DNA of 40,772 nucleotides from an uncultured Clostridia bacterium (GTDB lineage: Bacteria; Bacillota; Clostridia; Christensenellales; Borkfalkiaceae): assembly GCA_944346655.1 (NCBI GenBank), contig CALVMP010000006.1, positions 1 through 40,772 on the forward strand, written 5' to 3'. A program made the position numbers and the translations under genes. Of the stretch, positions 31,355 to 39,382 are shown piece after piece. Numbering within the stretch: position 1 is the first letter of the stretch; every line of letters starts with the position of its first letter. The notes beneath the pieces were generated by a model. That model was given only the letters and a program-made list of their open reading frames with translations, ran no database searches and had not been told where the DNA came from.

Positions 31355-32581
31355 ATGAAAAAAATTCTCTCTCTCGCCTCAGCTGCAATTATTTCAGCCG
31401 CGGCAATAGCGACCATTCCCGCCTGCGGCGGCAGGTATACTTCGATGGCTGCCGACTATGTAAAATTCGGCACCGCCGCCCGCCTCGTCGTCACGGCGGA
31501 TTTTTCCGACGACGACAATCTCTCCGCGCTCGACTCGCTCAACGACGAAGTCACGGATTTTTTAAACGACCTCGAGCGCTCGCTCTCAACCTCGGTGCCG
31601 GTCTCTTACGTCTCGCAGTACAACGCCGCGCAGCCGGGCACATGGGTGGAGGTGGACTACACAACCTATACCGTCCTTTCGGAAGCCATATACATGTACA
31701 AATTCACCGGGGGTTACTATAACCCCGCCGTCTATTACTCTGTAGATTTGTACGGCTTTTCCCCCCGGTTCAACGACCTTTCTTTCACCGCCGACATCTC
31801 CACGCGTCAACCCTACGACCGCCTCACGGAGGACGGCACGGCTGTAACCGCCCTTTTAGAGCCGTCCGACGAATACGTACGGGCGTTCGCGGAGCTCGCC
31901 TCCTACATGTCCGAAGTGGCAGCGGAGGAGCGCGACGGAAAATATTATGCCTACAAACCCGCCGAAACGGTAACGGCGGAGGGGCGGAGCTATTCCCTGG
32001 CGCTCGATTTAAGCGGCATAGGCAAGGGGTATGCCGCCGATATAATAGACGGCATTGTGTCGGACTACGGTTTCGAGTATGGCTTTTTCAGCTTCGGCGG
32101 CTCAAGCTTTTCCGTAAAAAATTCTTATGACCGCGCCGAAGGCTGGCAGTTCGGCATCGTCGACCCCGAAAGCGCAAACCTTATCGTTCCCTCCGATTTT
32201 GCCTCGGTCGACGTCGCCTCCACGGGCATGTCGACGAGCGGCGACTACGACAAGTGTTACTATTCCGAAGAAGGGGGCAGGACCTACTGCCACATAATCG
32301 ACCCCTCCACGGGCGAGCCGATAACCACGGGCGTCGCCTCCTGCACACTCTTCGGCACGACTGCCGCGAGGGCTGACGCATTGACGACGGCGCTCATGGT
32401 AATGGGCACGGAGAGGGCTGCGGAGTTCATAAACGACAACCTTTCGGGCTGTTCGGTAGTCATGCTGAGCCGCGTCGGAAATGCCTGCAAAAACATGGTA
32501 ACCAATGTCGAAAATCTGTCGTACAACCCCAAATATACTTTAATCAACACCATTTCAAACGGCAAAATAATCCTCAACTGA
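31355..32581 (+). CDS. apbE: ApbE-type FAD:protein FMN transferase, lipoprotein
   Basis: Transfers FMN from FAD to threonine in target flavoproteins, with magnesium. 408 residues: signal peptide and lipobox ATIPAC (Cys24) place it outside the membrane, like FmnB. Family motifs are FTGGYYNPAV (117-126), DLSGIGKGYAAD (218-229), FSFGGSSF (246-252), STSGDYDK (293-300), HIIDPSTGEP (313-322) and TTAARADALTTALMV with the metal-binding Asp and Thr. Its likely substrates are the three-repeat lipoprotein just upstream and RnfG and RnfD encoded opposite. No ribosome site is obvious right before the ATG; it may depend on translation from the upstream gene. Confidence 0.93.
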   Translation: MKKILSLASAAIISAAAIATIPACGGRYTSMAADYVKFGTAARLVVTADFSDDDNLSALDSLNDEVTDFLNDLERSLSTSVPVSYVSQYNAAQPGTWVEVDYTTYTVLSEAIYMYKFTGGYYNPAVYYSVDLYGFSPRFNDLSFTADISTRQPYDRLTEDGTAVTALLEPSDEYVRAFAELASYMSEVAAEERDGKYYAYKPAETVTAEGRSYSLALDLSGIGKGYAADIIDGIVSDYGFEYGFFSFGGSSFSVKNSYDRAEGWQFGIVDPESANLIVPSDFASVDVASTGMSTSGDYDKCYYSEEGGRTYCHIIDPSTGEPITTGVASCTLFGTTAARADALTTALMVMGTERAAEFINDNLSGCSVVMLSRVGNACKNMVTNVENLSYNPKYTLINTISNGKIILN

Positions 32582-32582
32582 T

Positions 32583-33059
32583 ATGTCACTCAAAAAGGTA
32601 AAACAGGTCAGGCAGGACAAAGGCTTTAAAATGTGGGATATTTTAATCTACGCCGTTCTGGCTGTGGTTATAATCGTCCTCTTTATCGTCTTTGTGTTTG
32701 CCCGCCCGTCCTCGCCCATAACTTCAATTTCTGTGCTCAGCGGCTACGGCGACGGGCAAAGGGTGGTCTGCACCTACAACTTCATAACGGACGCCCTTAC
32801 CGCCGACGAAGATTATATCTCGGTGGAGGAGCACTCCGGGGAGGCAATCCGCCTTCTCTATACTGCGGAGGAAGGGGGCTACAACATAATTTTAATCGAC
32901 AGGCAAAATTCCTCCGTCTCGGTAACGGAGGCAGACTGTCCCTCTCTCGACTGCGTTCACACCGCCCCGATAACTACAAACACGTCCCTTCCCATAATCT
33001 GCACAACCCACCGCCTCATCATACGTTCGGATTATGTAAGCGGCTCGGTTATACAATAA
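32583..33059 (+). CDS. NusG domain II membrane protein, Rnf/FMN-associated
   Basis: 158 residues: a basic N-terminus, one transmembrane helix (19-40) and an exported beta domain ending TEADCPSLDCVHTAPI...PIICTTHRLIIRSDY. The C119/C124/C140 pattern (DCPxxxCVH, then IICxxHxLxI) is that of stand-alone NusG-II proteins found beside rnf and apbE genes in Clostridia. The cysteines suggest a disulfide or metal site outside the cell. The function is not established; a role in assembling or flavinylating the redox proteins is inferred from location. An ATG at 32631 with AAAGG upstream is an alternative start giving 142 residues and retaining the whole helix. The gene ends at a terminator shared with the rnf operon. 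Confidence 0.85.
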   Translation: MSLKKVKQVRQDKGFKMWDILIYAVLAVVIIVLFIVFVFARPSSPITSISVLSGYGDGQRVVCTYNFITDALTADEDYISVEEHSGEAIRLLYTAEEGGYNIILIDRQNSSVSVTEADCPSLDCVHTAPITTNTSLPIICTTHRLIIRSDYVSGSVIQ

Positions 33060-33075
33060 ATCTGTCAACCATAAA

Positions 33076-33113
33076 AAAACTCCCTGCATAAAGCCTTACG
33101 CAGGGAGTTTTGT
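33076..33113. terminator. bidirectional terminator between the flavin cassette and rnf operon
   Basis: A perfect 12-bp stem AAAACTCCCTGC (33076-33087) with GCAGGGAGTTTT (33100-33111), 12-base loop. It sits between the convergent stops of the NusG-II gene and rnfB. Confidence 0.93.
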
Positions 33114-33122
33114 AATGTAAAA

Positions 33123-33956
33123 TTATCTTTCAAGAATTATGTGTCTCGGGCATACCTCAACGCATGTCTTGCAGCCCGTGCACTTGTCGTAGTCGAAAAC
33201 GGGCAGGTTATCGACAATCGTAATGGCGCCGTGGGGGCACTTCTTGGCGCACAGCCCGCAGGCAATGCAGCCCACTTTGCAGCCTTTCATTACCTCTTTG
33301 CCCTTTTCGTGCGAAGAACAAGCCACATAAACGGGCGCCTTTACGGGTATGCGCTCTATTATGTGCTTGGGGCAGGTCACAATGCACGCTCCGCAGTTTA
33401 TGCACTTGTCGGGGTCTACGTGAGCAACTCCGCCTATGAGTTCGATGGCGCCCTCGGGGCAGGCGTTTTTACAGTCGCCGCAGCCCAGGCAGGCGCTCTT
33501 GCACACCTTGTTGCCGCACATAAGCGAGTTGCACGCCGCGCAGGTGGGGTTGCCCTTGTATTCAAACGCCGCGACCGCATTTTCGTTGCCGCCGTTGCAC
33601 TTTACTATTGCAACTTCTGGCTGCTCGTCCTTGAGCTCCACGCCCAGAATTTTGGCGATCTCTGCCTTCTTTTCGGGCGAGGTGACGTGGCAGGCGGAAA
33701 GGTCGCCCGAACCGTCCGCAAGCTTTGCGGCAAATCCCGCACAGCCGCTGCAACCGCAGCCGCCGCAGTTTGCGCCCGCAAGGTTTTCAAGAATATGCGT
33801 AACCTTTTCGTCCATATTCACCTTGAACACCTTGCCGACAATGAGTATGGCGATAACGATTACGAGCGCCATGGCAAGCAGTATGCCCGCAACGATGCCT
33901 ACCGTTATCCACGTGTCCGCGTCTATAGTTCCTAAAGCAGACAATAAATTTATCAT
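33123..33956 (-). CDS. rnfB: Rnf complex subunit B, polyferredoxin
   Basis: Receives electrons from ferredoxin at the membrane in the Rnf complex. 277 residues: an N-terminal transmembrane helix (about 16-41), the RnfB 4Fe-4S region GANCGGCGCSGC (62-72) plus C89, then four CxxCxxCxxxCP motifs (CLGCGDCKNACP, CINCGACIVTCP, CIACGLCAKKCP, CTGCKTCVEVCP). The arrangement gives up to five or more clusters. The middle segment NPTCAACNSLMCGNKVCKS adds further cysteines. GGAGG precedes the ATG. It is the last gene of the operon and ends at the bidirectional terminator. RnfB last in the order CDGEAB is normal for Clostridia. Confidence 0.97.
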   Translation of the reverse strand: MINLLSALGTIDADTWITVGIVAGILLAMALVIVIAILIVGKVFKVNMDEKVTHILENLAGANCGGCGCSGCAGFAAKLADGSGDLSACHVTSPEKKAEIAKILGVELKDEQPEVAIVKCNGGNENAVAAFEYKGNPTCAACNSLMCGNKVCKSACLGCGDCKNACPEGAIELIGGVAHVDPDKCINCGACIVTCPKHIIERIPVKAPVYVACSSHEKGKEVMKGCKVGCIACGLCAKKCPHGAITIVDNLPVFDYDKCTGCKTCVEVCPRHIILER

Positions 33957-33971
33957 ATTGTTAACGCCTCC

Positions 33972-34577
33972 TTACGCAATGTAGGTGAATACCATAAACG
34001 CCATGCAAATCAGCGAAGCCGTAACCATAGAGATGGGGAAGCCGTTCAGATACTTGGGCGTTCTCACGTGGTTTATCCTCTCGCGCAGGCCGCTCATTAT
34101 TACCATTATCAAAGTAAAACCTATTCCCGCAAACAATGCATACAGCACCGCCCACAAAAAGTTTACGCTCGCTCCGCCAAGCAGCGACACCATGGCAGCC
34201 TTGTCGATGACCAGTTCGCACACGCCCAGAACGGCGCAGTTTGTGGTAATTAAGGGCAGGTACACGCCCATGGCGTTGTAGAGGGTGGGGGAGAGCTTCT
34301 GAATAATCTTTTCAAGCATCTGCACGAGCGAAGCGATTATGAATATGAACACGATAATCTCAAGGAAGTCAAATCCGAGGGGAACCATGATATATTCATA
34401 TATGGGCCAGGTGACGGCTGCGGAGAGCGCCATTACTATCGAAACGGCAACGCCCATGCCTATAGCCGATGAGGTCTTTTTGGAGACCCCGAGGAAGGGA
34501 CATATGCCCAGCGTCTGCACGGTGATAAAGTTGTTTGTAAGCACTGCCGCCAGAACCATTGCAATAAAAGTAGCCAT
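33972..34577 (-). CDS. rnfA: Rnf complex subunit A
   Basis: An integral membrane subunit of 201 residues with six hydrophobic helices, homologous to RnfE and NqrE. NNFITVQTLGICPFLGVSK near the N-terminus contains the conserved membrane cysteine that, with its RnfE partner, is thought to hold an intramembrane Fe-S cluster. ITTNCAVLGVCE (second cysteine pair) and GFTLIMVIMSGLRERI complete the family pattern. Its start codon overlaps the rnfE stop by one base, and an AGGAGG site lies in the end of rnfE. Confidence 0.96.
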   Translation of the reverse strand: MATFIAMVLAAVLTNNFITVQTLGICPFLGVSKKTSSAIGMGVAVSIVMALSAAVTWPIYEYIMVPLGFDFLEIIVFIFIIASLVQMLEKIIQKLSPTLYNAMGVYLPLITTNCAVLGVCELVIDKAAMVSLLGGASVNFLWAVLYALFAGIGFTLIMVIMSGLRERINHVRTPKYLNGFPISMVTASLICMAFMVFTYIA

Positions 34578-35251
34578 TATGCATTGCCCTCCTCAACAGT
34601 CTGTAAGTTTTCGCCGTCTAACAGGTTTTCCCTCGCCAGCTTGTTTGCCTTAACGCGCTTTGCTCTCTGGAACCTGTCTATAATCGCAGTAAAGGCGCAG
34701 ATAGAAAGTCCGTAAACAATGAACGCGCCCGCGGGGGTGGAGAACATGCCTATGCTGAAGTCCATAATCTTAAAGCCGAACAGGCTGCCGGTGCCTATAA
34801 ATTCGCATATTATGCCCATTACGGTGAGCGCCATGGTAAAGCCTATGCCCGTCGCAATGCCGTCGACGGCGCTCTCCAAAACGGTGTGCTTGTTCGCAAA
34901 AGCTTCCGCCCTGCCGAGAATTATGCAGTTTACGACTATGAGAGCCAACAGGTTTCCCAATGCCTCGTATACGTCGGGCAGAAATTTATCGAGCACCATT
35001 CGTATGAGAGTGACGAGCGTCGCGATAATAACAATGTAGCAGGGGATACGCACTTCGTTGGGAATGAGCTTTCTCATCGCCGAAATGAGCATGTTGCTCA
35101 AAGTTAGAATTACTATAACCGCCAGTCCCATCTCGAGTGCGGGCAGCGCCGAGGAGATAAGTCCCAGAGTGGGGCAGGTGCCCAGCACGAGCATGAACGT
35201 GGGGTTGTTGAAAATTATGCCGTCTATGGTAATCTTTTTATACTTATTCAT
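34577..35251 (-). CDS. rnfE: Rnf complex subunit E
   Basis: 224 residues, six-helix paralogue of RnfA: NPTFMLVLGTCPTLGLIS carries the cysteine of the first half-motif, IVVNCIILGRAEAFA the second, and DGIATGIGFTMALTVMG the late helix pair. With RnfA it forms the symmetric core through which electrons cross the membrane. A charged C-terminal tail of about 30 residues (FQRAKRVKANKLAREN onward) extends into the cytoplasm. GGAGG precedes the start, which lies inside the 3' end of rnfG (four-base overlap); the stop overlaps rnfA. Confidence 0.96.
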   Translation of the reverse strand: MNKYKKITIDGIIFNNPTFMLVLGTCPTLGLISSALPALEMGLAVIVILTLSNMLISAMRKLIPNEVRIPCYIVIIATLVTLIRMVLDKFLPDVYEALGNLLALIVVNCIILGRAEAFANKHTVLESAVDGIATGIGFTMALTVMGIICEFIGTGSLFGFKIMDFSIGMFSTPAGAFIVYGLSICAFTAIIDRFQRAKRVKANKLARENLLDGENLQTVEEGNA

Positions 35252-36261
35252 TGCTGCGCACCTCCCTGACCGAAGTCCTCAAGCGCTCTTTCGTAGTTCG
35301 CCGTCGCAAACAGCGCCGCCTGCACGCACAGCGTGTTGGAGCGGGTCGCGCCCGTCGAAAGGCTTCCGTCGTCCAGCATAGCTTCGAGCGAGGCAAGGTT
35401 CTGTCCCGTAAGGTCCTTTGCAATGGCGCTCATCTTGTCGAGGTACGCCTGCCCGTCTTGCGCCGTGCCGTTGGAGCCGTTTACTTTTATCTCGTATGCC
35501 GAAATTCTGCCGTCCGGGTCAACCGTAATTTCAATGGTGAATGCGTTTGCGGGACCGTTCGAGGTCGTAACTATCGTGTAATTTACATTCGTGCCGTCCA
35601 CTGTGACGGTGGTTGCATCGGAGATGTAGTCGTTGTATTCGTAGTCTGCGTAGTCGGAGATTGCTCCGCAGTAAACTCTGTTCACGTAGTCCCTCGCGCC
35701 GTTCATGGCGTTGGCAATGGCGCCGAGCGAGAAGGTCGCTCCCGTGGAAATTCCTGTCGTATTGTACGCGGTGAACCCGTCGGAGTCCTGCTTGTCTATA
35801 ACTGACTGAATGGCGCTGTCGCTTATCTTGCTGATAAAGGACTGCTTTTCGTTGCCGGTCACAACCACCCTTTCAATGCCGTCAAACTGCCTGTTGCCCT
35901 CTCCGTCAAGAGTTGTATTCACAAGCACCCAGCAGGTAACCGTGCCGCTCTGGTATCCGTTCAGTCCCACCACGGTCAAAAGGTACATGCCCTCTCTTTC
36001 GCCCGTCATGGAGTAAGCCGCAGTAACCTCGTAGTTTACCGTCTCGGCGTGCTCTTCGTTGAGGGCGTCCTCGGTATAATCCGCCGTGGTAACTTCTTCG
36101 CCGGGGAACACCTTTGCAATGGCTCTCGCCGTGCGTTCCTCGTCGGTCACGTAAAACAGGGCGTTGCAGAATGTTAAAAGCACTCCGCATACGAGCATTA
36201 TGGAGAGCAACACCGCAATGCACTTGAACGCCGTACTCTTAAAAAATTGTTTAGCCGTCAT
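35248..36261 (-). CDS. rnfG: Rnf complex subunit G with two FMN-binding domains
   Basis: RnfG normally has one transmembrane helix and one extracytoplasmic FMN domain in about 190-220 residues. This one has 337: a helix at about 13-35, a first domain with ISTGATFSLGAIANAM (STGAT 172-176) and a second domain with LSTGATRSNTLCVQAAL (STGAT 302-306). ApbE would attach FMN to the threonine ending each motif. The first domain keeps the RnfG pattern GLNGYQSGTVTCWVLV and GIERVVVTGNEKQ; the second starts near 200 with its own strands (TIVTTSNGPANAFTIEITV, GRISAYEIKVN). An internal duplication is the simplest reading. AGGAGG lies before the ATG and the stop overlaps rnfE. Confidence 0.93.
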   Translation of the reverse strand: MTAKQFFKSTAFKCIAVLLSIMLVCGVLLTFCNALFYVTDEERTARAIAKVFPGEEVTTADYTEDALNEEHAETVNYEVTAAYSMTGEREGMYLLTVVGLNGYQSGTVTCWVLVNTTLDGEGNRQFDGIERVVVTGNEKQSFISKISDSAIQSVIDKQDSDGFTAYNTTGISTGATFSLGAIANAMNGARDYVNRVYCGAISDYADYEYNDYISDATTVTVDGTNVNYTIVTTSNGPANAFTIEITVDPDGRISAYEIKVNGSNGTAQDGQAYLDKMSAIAKDLTGQNLASLEAMLDDGSLSTGATRSNTLCVQAALFATANYERALEDFGQGGAQQ

Positions 36262-37311
36262 TTATTTGCCCTCCTTCGCCTTTTTTGCGCGTCTGTAGCC
36301 AAAGGGCTTTCTCACAATGTATGTGTCGATAAGGGGAACTAAAAGGTTGCCTATCATTATAACGAAGGAAACAACCTCAATCTTTGTGTAGAACCTTAAA
36401 AGGGAGGTCAGCACCGCAAGCAGCACATAGTATACAATCTGCCCGTATATGCCCTTGGGCGAGGTCACATAGTCGGTTGCCATAAATATAGCGCCGAACA
36501 TAAGTCCGCCCGAAAGCGCGTAGTCCACAAAGAGAGAAATGTCAAAGCCCGCGCCCTCGACGGTCGCAGCCATGCAAACCGAAAGGAATGCAGAAAGCAC
36601 TACGTAGAGGAGGGGCTGCCACCACTTTATAACCTTGCGCACGACGAGGTAGATATATCCGATAATCAGGGCGAGCTTGCACGTTTCGCCTATGCAGCCC
36701 GCAAGTCCCGTGCCGAGGAAGAGGTCTATCCACTCAATGTGCCCCGAGGGGTTGTCGGTGTTCAAAAGCCAGCCCGAAAGGTTCGTGGCTCCCGTAAACA
36801 GCTGACTGTCGAGCGATATGGGCTCGAAGTTTGCGGCAACGTAAGATGTCATGGTAAGCGAAAAGCTCAAAAACATCATAACTCTGCCTGCCGCCGCGGG
36901 GTTTACAAGGTTTCTGCCCGTGCCGCCGAACAGCATCTTTACTATTACTATCGCAAATATGGCGCCTATCAGCACTTCGTACCACTGCACCGTAGAGGGA
37001 ATTATAAGGGCGAGTATCAAGCCCGTAACCACCGAGGTGAAGTCGAACTGCTTCAGCCACTTGCGGCAAACGTCCTTCGCGTTGGCGCACTTTTTGGTGA
37101 AACCGCCGTTGTATATAAAGTAATATACGAACTCCGCGGCAACCGCTCCGAGTATGGAAGTTATAATGAGCACCAGCGCCTGCCAGCCGAAAAACACCAA
37201 TCCTGCAATTGTTGCGGGGGCAAGGGCTATTATAACGTCGAGCATTATCTTCTTTGTCGTCCTCGCAGACTTTACGTGGGGAGGAGTAGAAATTACTATC
37301 GTGTTATCCAT
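36262..37311 (-). CDS. rnfD: Rnf complex subunit D
   Basis: 349 residues with about ten membrane helices. IVISTPPHVKSARTTKKIMLDVIIALAP is the standard N-terminus and GGTGRNLVNPAAAGRVM (129-145) the conserved flavin-region loop. LFTGATNLSGW (TGAT 173-176) carries the threonine for covalent FMN facing outside, and GAIFMATDYVTSPKG is a further family block. It binds RnfG and forms part of the ion-translocating unit. AGGAGG lies nine bases upstream of the ATG. It follows rnfC directly and abuts rnfG without spacing. Confidence 0.96.
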   Translation of the reverse strand: MDNTIVISTPPHVKSARTTKKIMLDVIIALAPATIAGLVFFGWQALVLIITSILGAVAAEFVYYFIYNGGFTKKCANAKDVCRKWLKQFDFTSVVTGLILALIIPSTVQWYEVLIGAIFAIVIVKMLFGGTGRNLVNPAAAGRVMMFLSFSLTMTSYVAANFEPISLDSQLFTGATNLSGWLLNTDNPSGHIEWIDLFLGTGLAGCIGETCKLALIIGYIYLVVRKVIKWWQPLLYVVLSAFLSVCMAATVEGAGFDISLFVDYALSGGLMFGAIFMATDYVTSPKGIYGQIVYYVLLAVLTSLLRFYTKIEVVSFVIMIGNLLVPLIDTYIVRKPFGYRRAKKAKEGK

Positions 37312-37325
37312 TTTTTAAAACCTCC

Positions 37326-38627
37326 TCACTTTTCCGCTCTTTCGCGCATGGCTGCCTTGGTCTTTCTTATCGCCTGAATAAGGGGGCGTCTCGCGGGGCA
37401 GATGTATTCGCACGCGCCGCACTCTATGCAGCTTAAAGTGTTGCCCAGCTTTGCCGCGTTTTCGTAGTCCCCCGCCGAGGAGTAAAACGCCGTCTGCATG
37501 GGCATAAGGTGCATGGGGCAGACGTCCGCGCACTTGCCGCAGTTGAGGCAGGGGGTGGGCTCCATGCTGTCGGCTTCCTTTCCGCTCATTAAAAGAATTC
37601 CGCCCGTCGTCTTGGTAACGTAGCTGTCGTAGTCCGCAAGCGCAATGCCAGTCATCGGCCCGCCCTTTACAACCTTTTTGGGCGAAGAGCTCTCCCCGCC
37701 GCAGAAGTCCACAATTTCTTTTAATGAGGTTCCCACCTTTACCCAAAGGTTTTTGGGTTCCTTTACTGCCCTGCCCGAAACGGTCAAAGCCCTCTCATAC
37801 AGCGGCTTGCCCAGCTTTACCGCCTCGTAAACGGCATATGCGGTGCCCACGTTGTGAACTATTACGCCGACGTCGGCGGGCAGTTTGCCGAGACCGACTT
37901 TTCTGCCCGTGCAGGAATATATCAGGTGCTTTTCGCTTCCCATGGGGTAGCGTTTTGCAAGGGCAACCACCTTAATGTCGTCGTACTTTTCAAAGGCTTC
38001 TATGCAGTCGGGCTTGTTCTTCTCAATTCCAATTACTATTTGAGTCACGTCGAGCGCCTTTGCAATCAGCCTCGCGCCCTCGACAATGCCCTCCGTGCGC
38101 TCTATCATAAGCCTGTGGTCGCACGTAAGATAGGGTTCGCACTCCGCGCCGTTTAAAATGAACGTGTCCACGGGCGTTTTTGGCGCGTCCTTTACGGCTG
38201 CGGGGAAGCCCGCGCCGCCCATGCCCACTATGCCTGCGGCTTTAATGCGCCCCAGAATGTCCTCTGCCGAAGGGTCGTCAAGGGGCTCAAGGTATGCCTT
38301 TTCCCCGCTCTTATCGCTCTCTAAAACGATAAACGTCTCCTCGGCTCCCGTCGGCGCCGTCATGCGCTTGATCTCCTTAACCGTGCCGGCAACGCTTGCA
38401 AACACGTTGGAAGAGATTGCGCCGTCCGCCTCTGCGATAAGCTGACCTTCCTTAACCTTGTCGCCTTTTTCAACGCACGGCACCGCGGGCTTGCCCAGCG
38501 ATTGCTGCACGGAGATGTAAACGGTCGAAGGTTCGGGAAGAACTTCCGTAGGGCTGTCGCACGAAAGGGCTTTTTCGTCCTTTAAATGCACGCCGCCGAA
38601 GAAGATTTTTCCTTTAACAGCTTTCAA
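37326..38627 (-). CDS. rnfC: Rnf complex subunit C (NADH-binding)
   Basis: The peripheral cytoplasmic subunit that binds NAD(H) and FMN. 433 residues: KIFFGGVHLKD near the start, the barrel-sandwich segment (LGKPAVPCVEKGDKVKEGQLIAE), the Rossmann-like NADH/FMN part with AGIVGMGGAGFPAAVKD and LNGAECEPYLTCDHRLM, a SLBB-like stretch, and two 4Fe-4S motifs CLNCGKCADVCP and CIECGACEYICP near the end. I chose a TTG start at 38627 because a GGAGG site lies exactly six bases upstream; the TTG at 38633 abuts that site and is unlikely. It follows the Gx transporter gene by about 40 bases. Confidence 0.95.
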   Translation of the reverse strand: MKAVKGKIFFGGVHLKDEKALSCDSPTEVLPEPSTVYISVQQSLGKPAVPCVEKGDKVKEGQLIAEADGAISSNVFASVAGTVKEIKRMTAPTGAEETFIVLESDKSGEKAYLEPLDDPSAEDILGRIKAAGIVGMGGAGFPAAVKDAPKTPVDTFILNGAECEPYLTCDHRLMIERTEGIVEGARLIAKALDVTQIVIGIEKNKPDCIEAFEKYDDIKVVALAKRYPMGSEKHLIYSCTGRKVGLGKLPADVGVIVHNVGTAYAVYEAVKLGKPLYERALTVSGRAVKEPKNLWVKVGTSLKEIVDFCGGESSSPKKVVKGGPMTGIALADYDSYVTKTTGGILLMSGKEADSMEPTPCLNCGKCADVCPMHLMPMQTAFYSSAGDYENAAKLGNTLSCIECGACEYICPARRPLIQAIRKTKAAMRERAEK

Positions 38628-38670
38628 AATCAACCTCCATAATTATCTTGCCAAAAAATTGGCGTATTGA

Positions 38671-39237
38671 TTACTCTTCTGCAATTTCTGCAGTCGATTT
38701 TCTTGTTTTTATTCCCAGCGCCCTCTCGTATACCGAAAGGGGAACCTGTCTGAATATGAGCATTACCACTCCACCGACGATTGCGCCCGCAATCACGCCG
38801 AGCAACGCAAAGTAGGGCAGGTATGCAAAAATGTCCGTTGAGGAGGCAACGGCGGCAAACACAAACAGCTGCACAATGTTGTGGGTAACTGCGGCTGCAA
38901 TGCTCGTAGCCATAACCGAAACCCTTGGGTATATAATGTATAAAAACAGTATGCTCAGCGCCAGCGAAGCCAGCCCTCCCGAAAGCGAGTACAGCACCGC
39001 CGAAAAGTTGGTGAACACCGCCCCCAGAAGGCAGCGGCACACGACAACCGCCGCGGCGTCCAATGGACCGTACAATATCAAAGCCGCCATGGAAAAGGCG
39101 TTCGCCAGTCCCATCTTCGCGCCTGGCGCAAAGGGAATGGAGGGGAACAGGCTCTCTATCATAAACGTTATAAGCGCAAGCGCCGTAAACAGCCCGTCCA
39201 CGGCTATCCTTGCAGTCACTCTGTTGCCGCTCTTCAT
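38671..39237 (-). CDS. Gx transporter family / heptaprenyl diphosphate synthase component I-like membrane protein
   Basis: 188 residues, five or six hydrophobic helices: RIAVDGLFTALALITFMIESLFP, APGAKMGLANAFSMAAL, FSAVLYSLSGGLASLALS and AAVTHNIVQLFVFAAV are typical of the PF07456 family (small S-component-like membrane proteins). Its members often lie first in rnf operons of Clostridia; the name heptaprenyl diphosphate synthase component I is historical, and the true role is unknown. It starts nine bases after a TATAAT box without a ribosome site, so the rnf message is probably leaderless at its 5' end. rnfC follows 43 bases later. Confidence 0.86.
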   Translation of the reverse strand: MKSGNRVTARIAVDGLFTALALITFMIESLFPSIPFAPGAKMGLANAFSMAALILYGPLDAAAVVVCRCLLGAVFTNFSAVLYSLSGGLASLALSILFLYIIYPRVSVMATSIAAAVTHNIVQLFVFAAVASSTDIFAYLPYFALLGVIAGAIVGGVVMLIFRQVPLSVYERALGIKTRKSTAEIAEE

Positions 39238-39246
39238 ATCTACCCA

Positions 39247-39275
39247 ATTATATAATAATTTGAAAAATTAGTAAA
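39247..39275 (-). promoter_or_regulatory. promoter of the rnf operon, leaderless arrangement
   Basis: On the minus strand TTTACT (39270-39275), 17 bases, TATAAT (39247-39252), then nine bases to the ATG at 39237. It is divergent from the M18 peptidase promoter. Confidence 0.7.
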
Positions 39276-39330
39276 CTGAAATTGATAAAGTTTTTACCGA
39301 TATTTCACATTTGTATTGCTTATATATGTC

Positions 39331-39360
39331 TTGACAAATGCGCGTACGTTCATTTATAAT
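39331..39360 (+). promoter_or_regulatory. sigma-A promoter of the M18 aminopeptidase gene
   Basis: TTGACA (39331-39336), 18 bases, TATAAT (39355-39360), both perfect consensus, 22 bases before the ATG at 39383. Confidence 0.88.
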
Positions 39361-39382
39361 AGCATACCGAAAGGAGATAATT

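Noticed and set aside
33141-33935. A 264-codon plus-strand frame opposite rnfB
   Set aside because: Antisense to the cysteine-rich rnfB; no start signal and no plausible protein.
39338-39382. An upstream ATG for the M18 aminopeptidase giving 15 more residues
   Set aside because: It lies between the -35 and -10 boxes of the promoter, so it would not be in the transcript; the ATG at 39383 has a perfect ribosome site.
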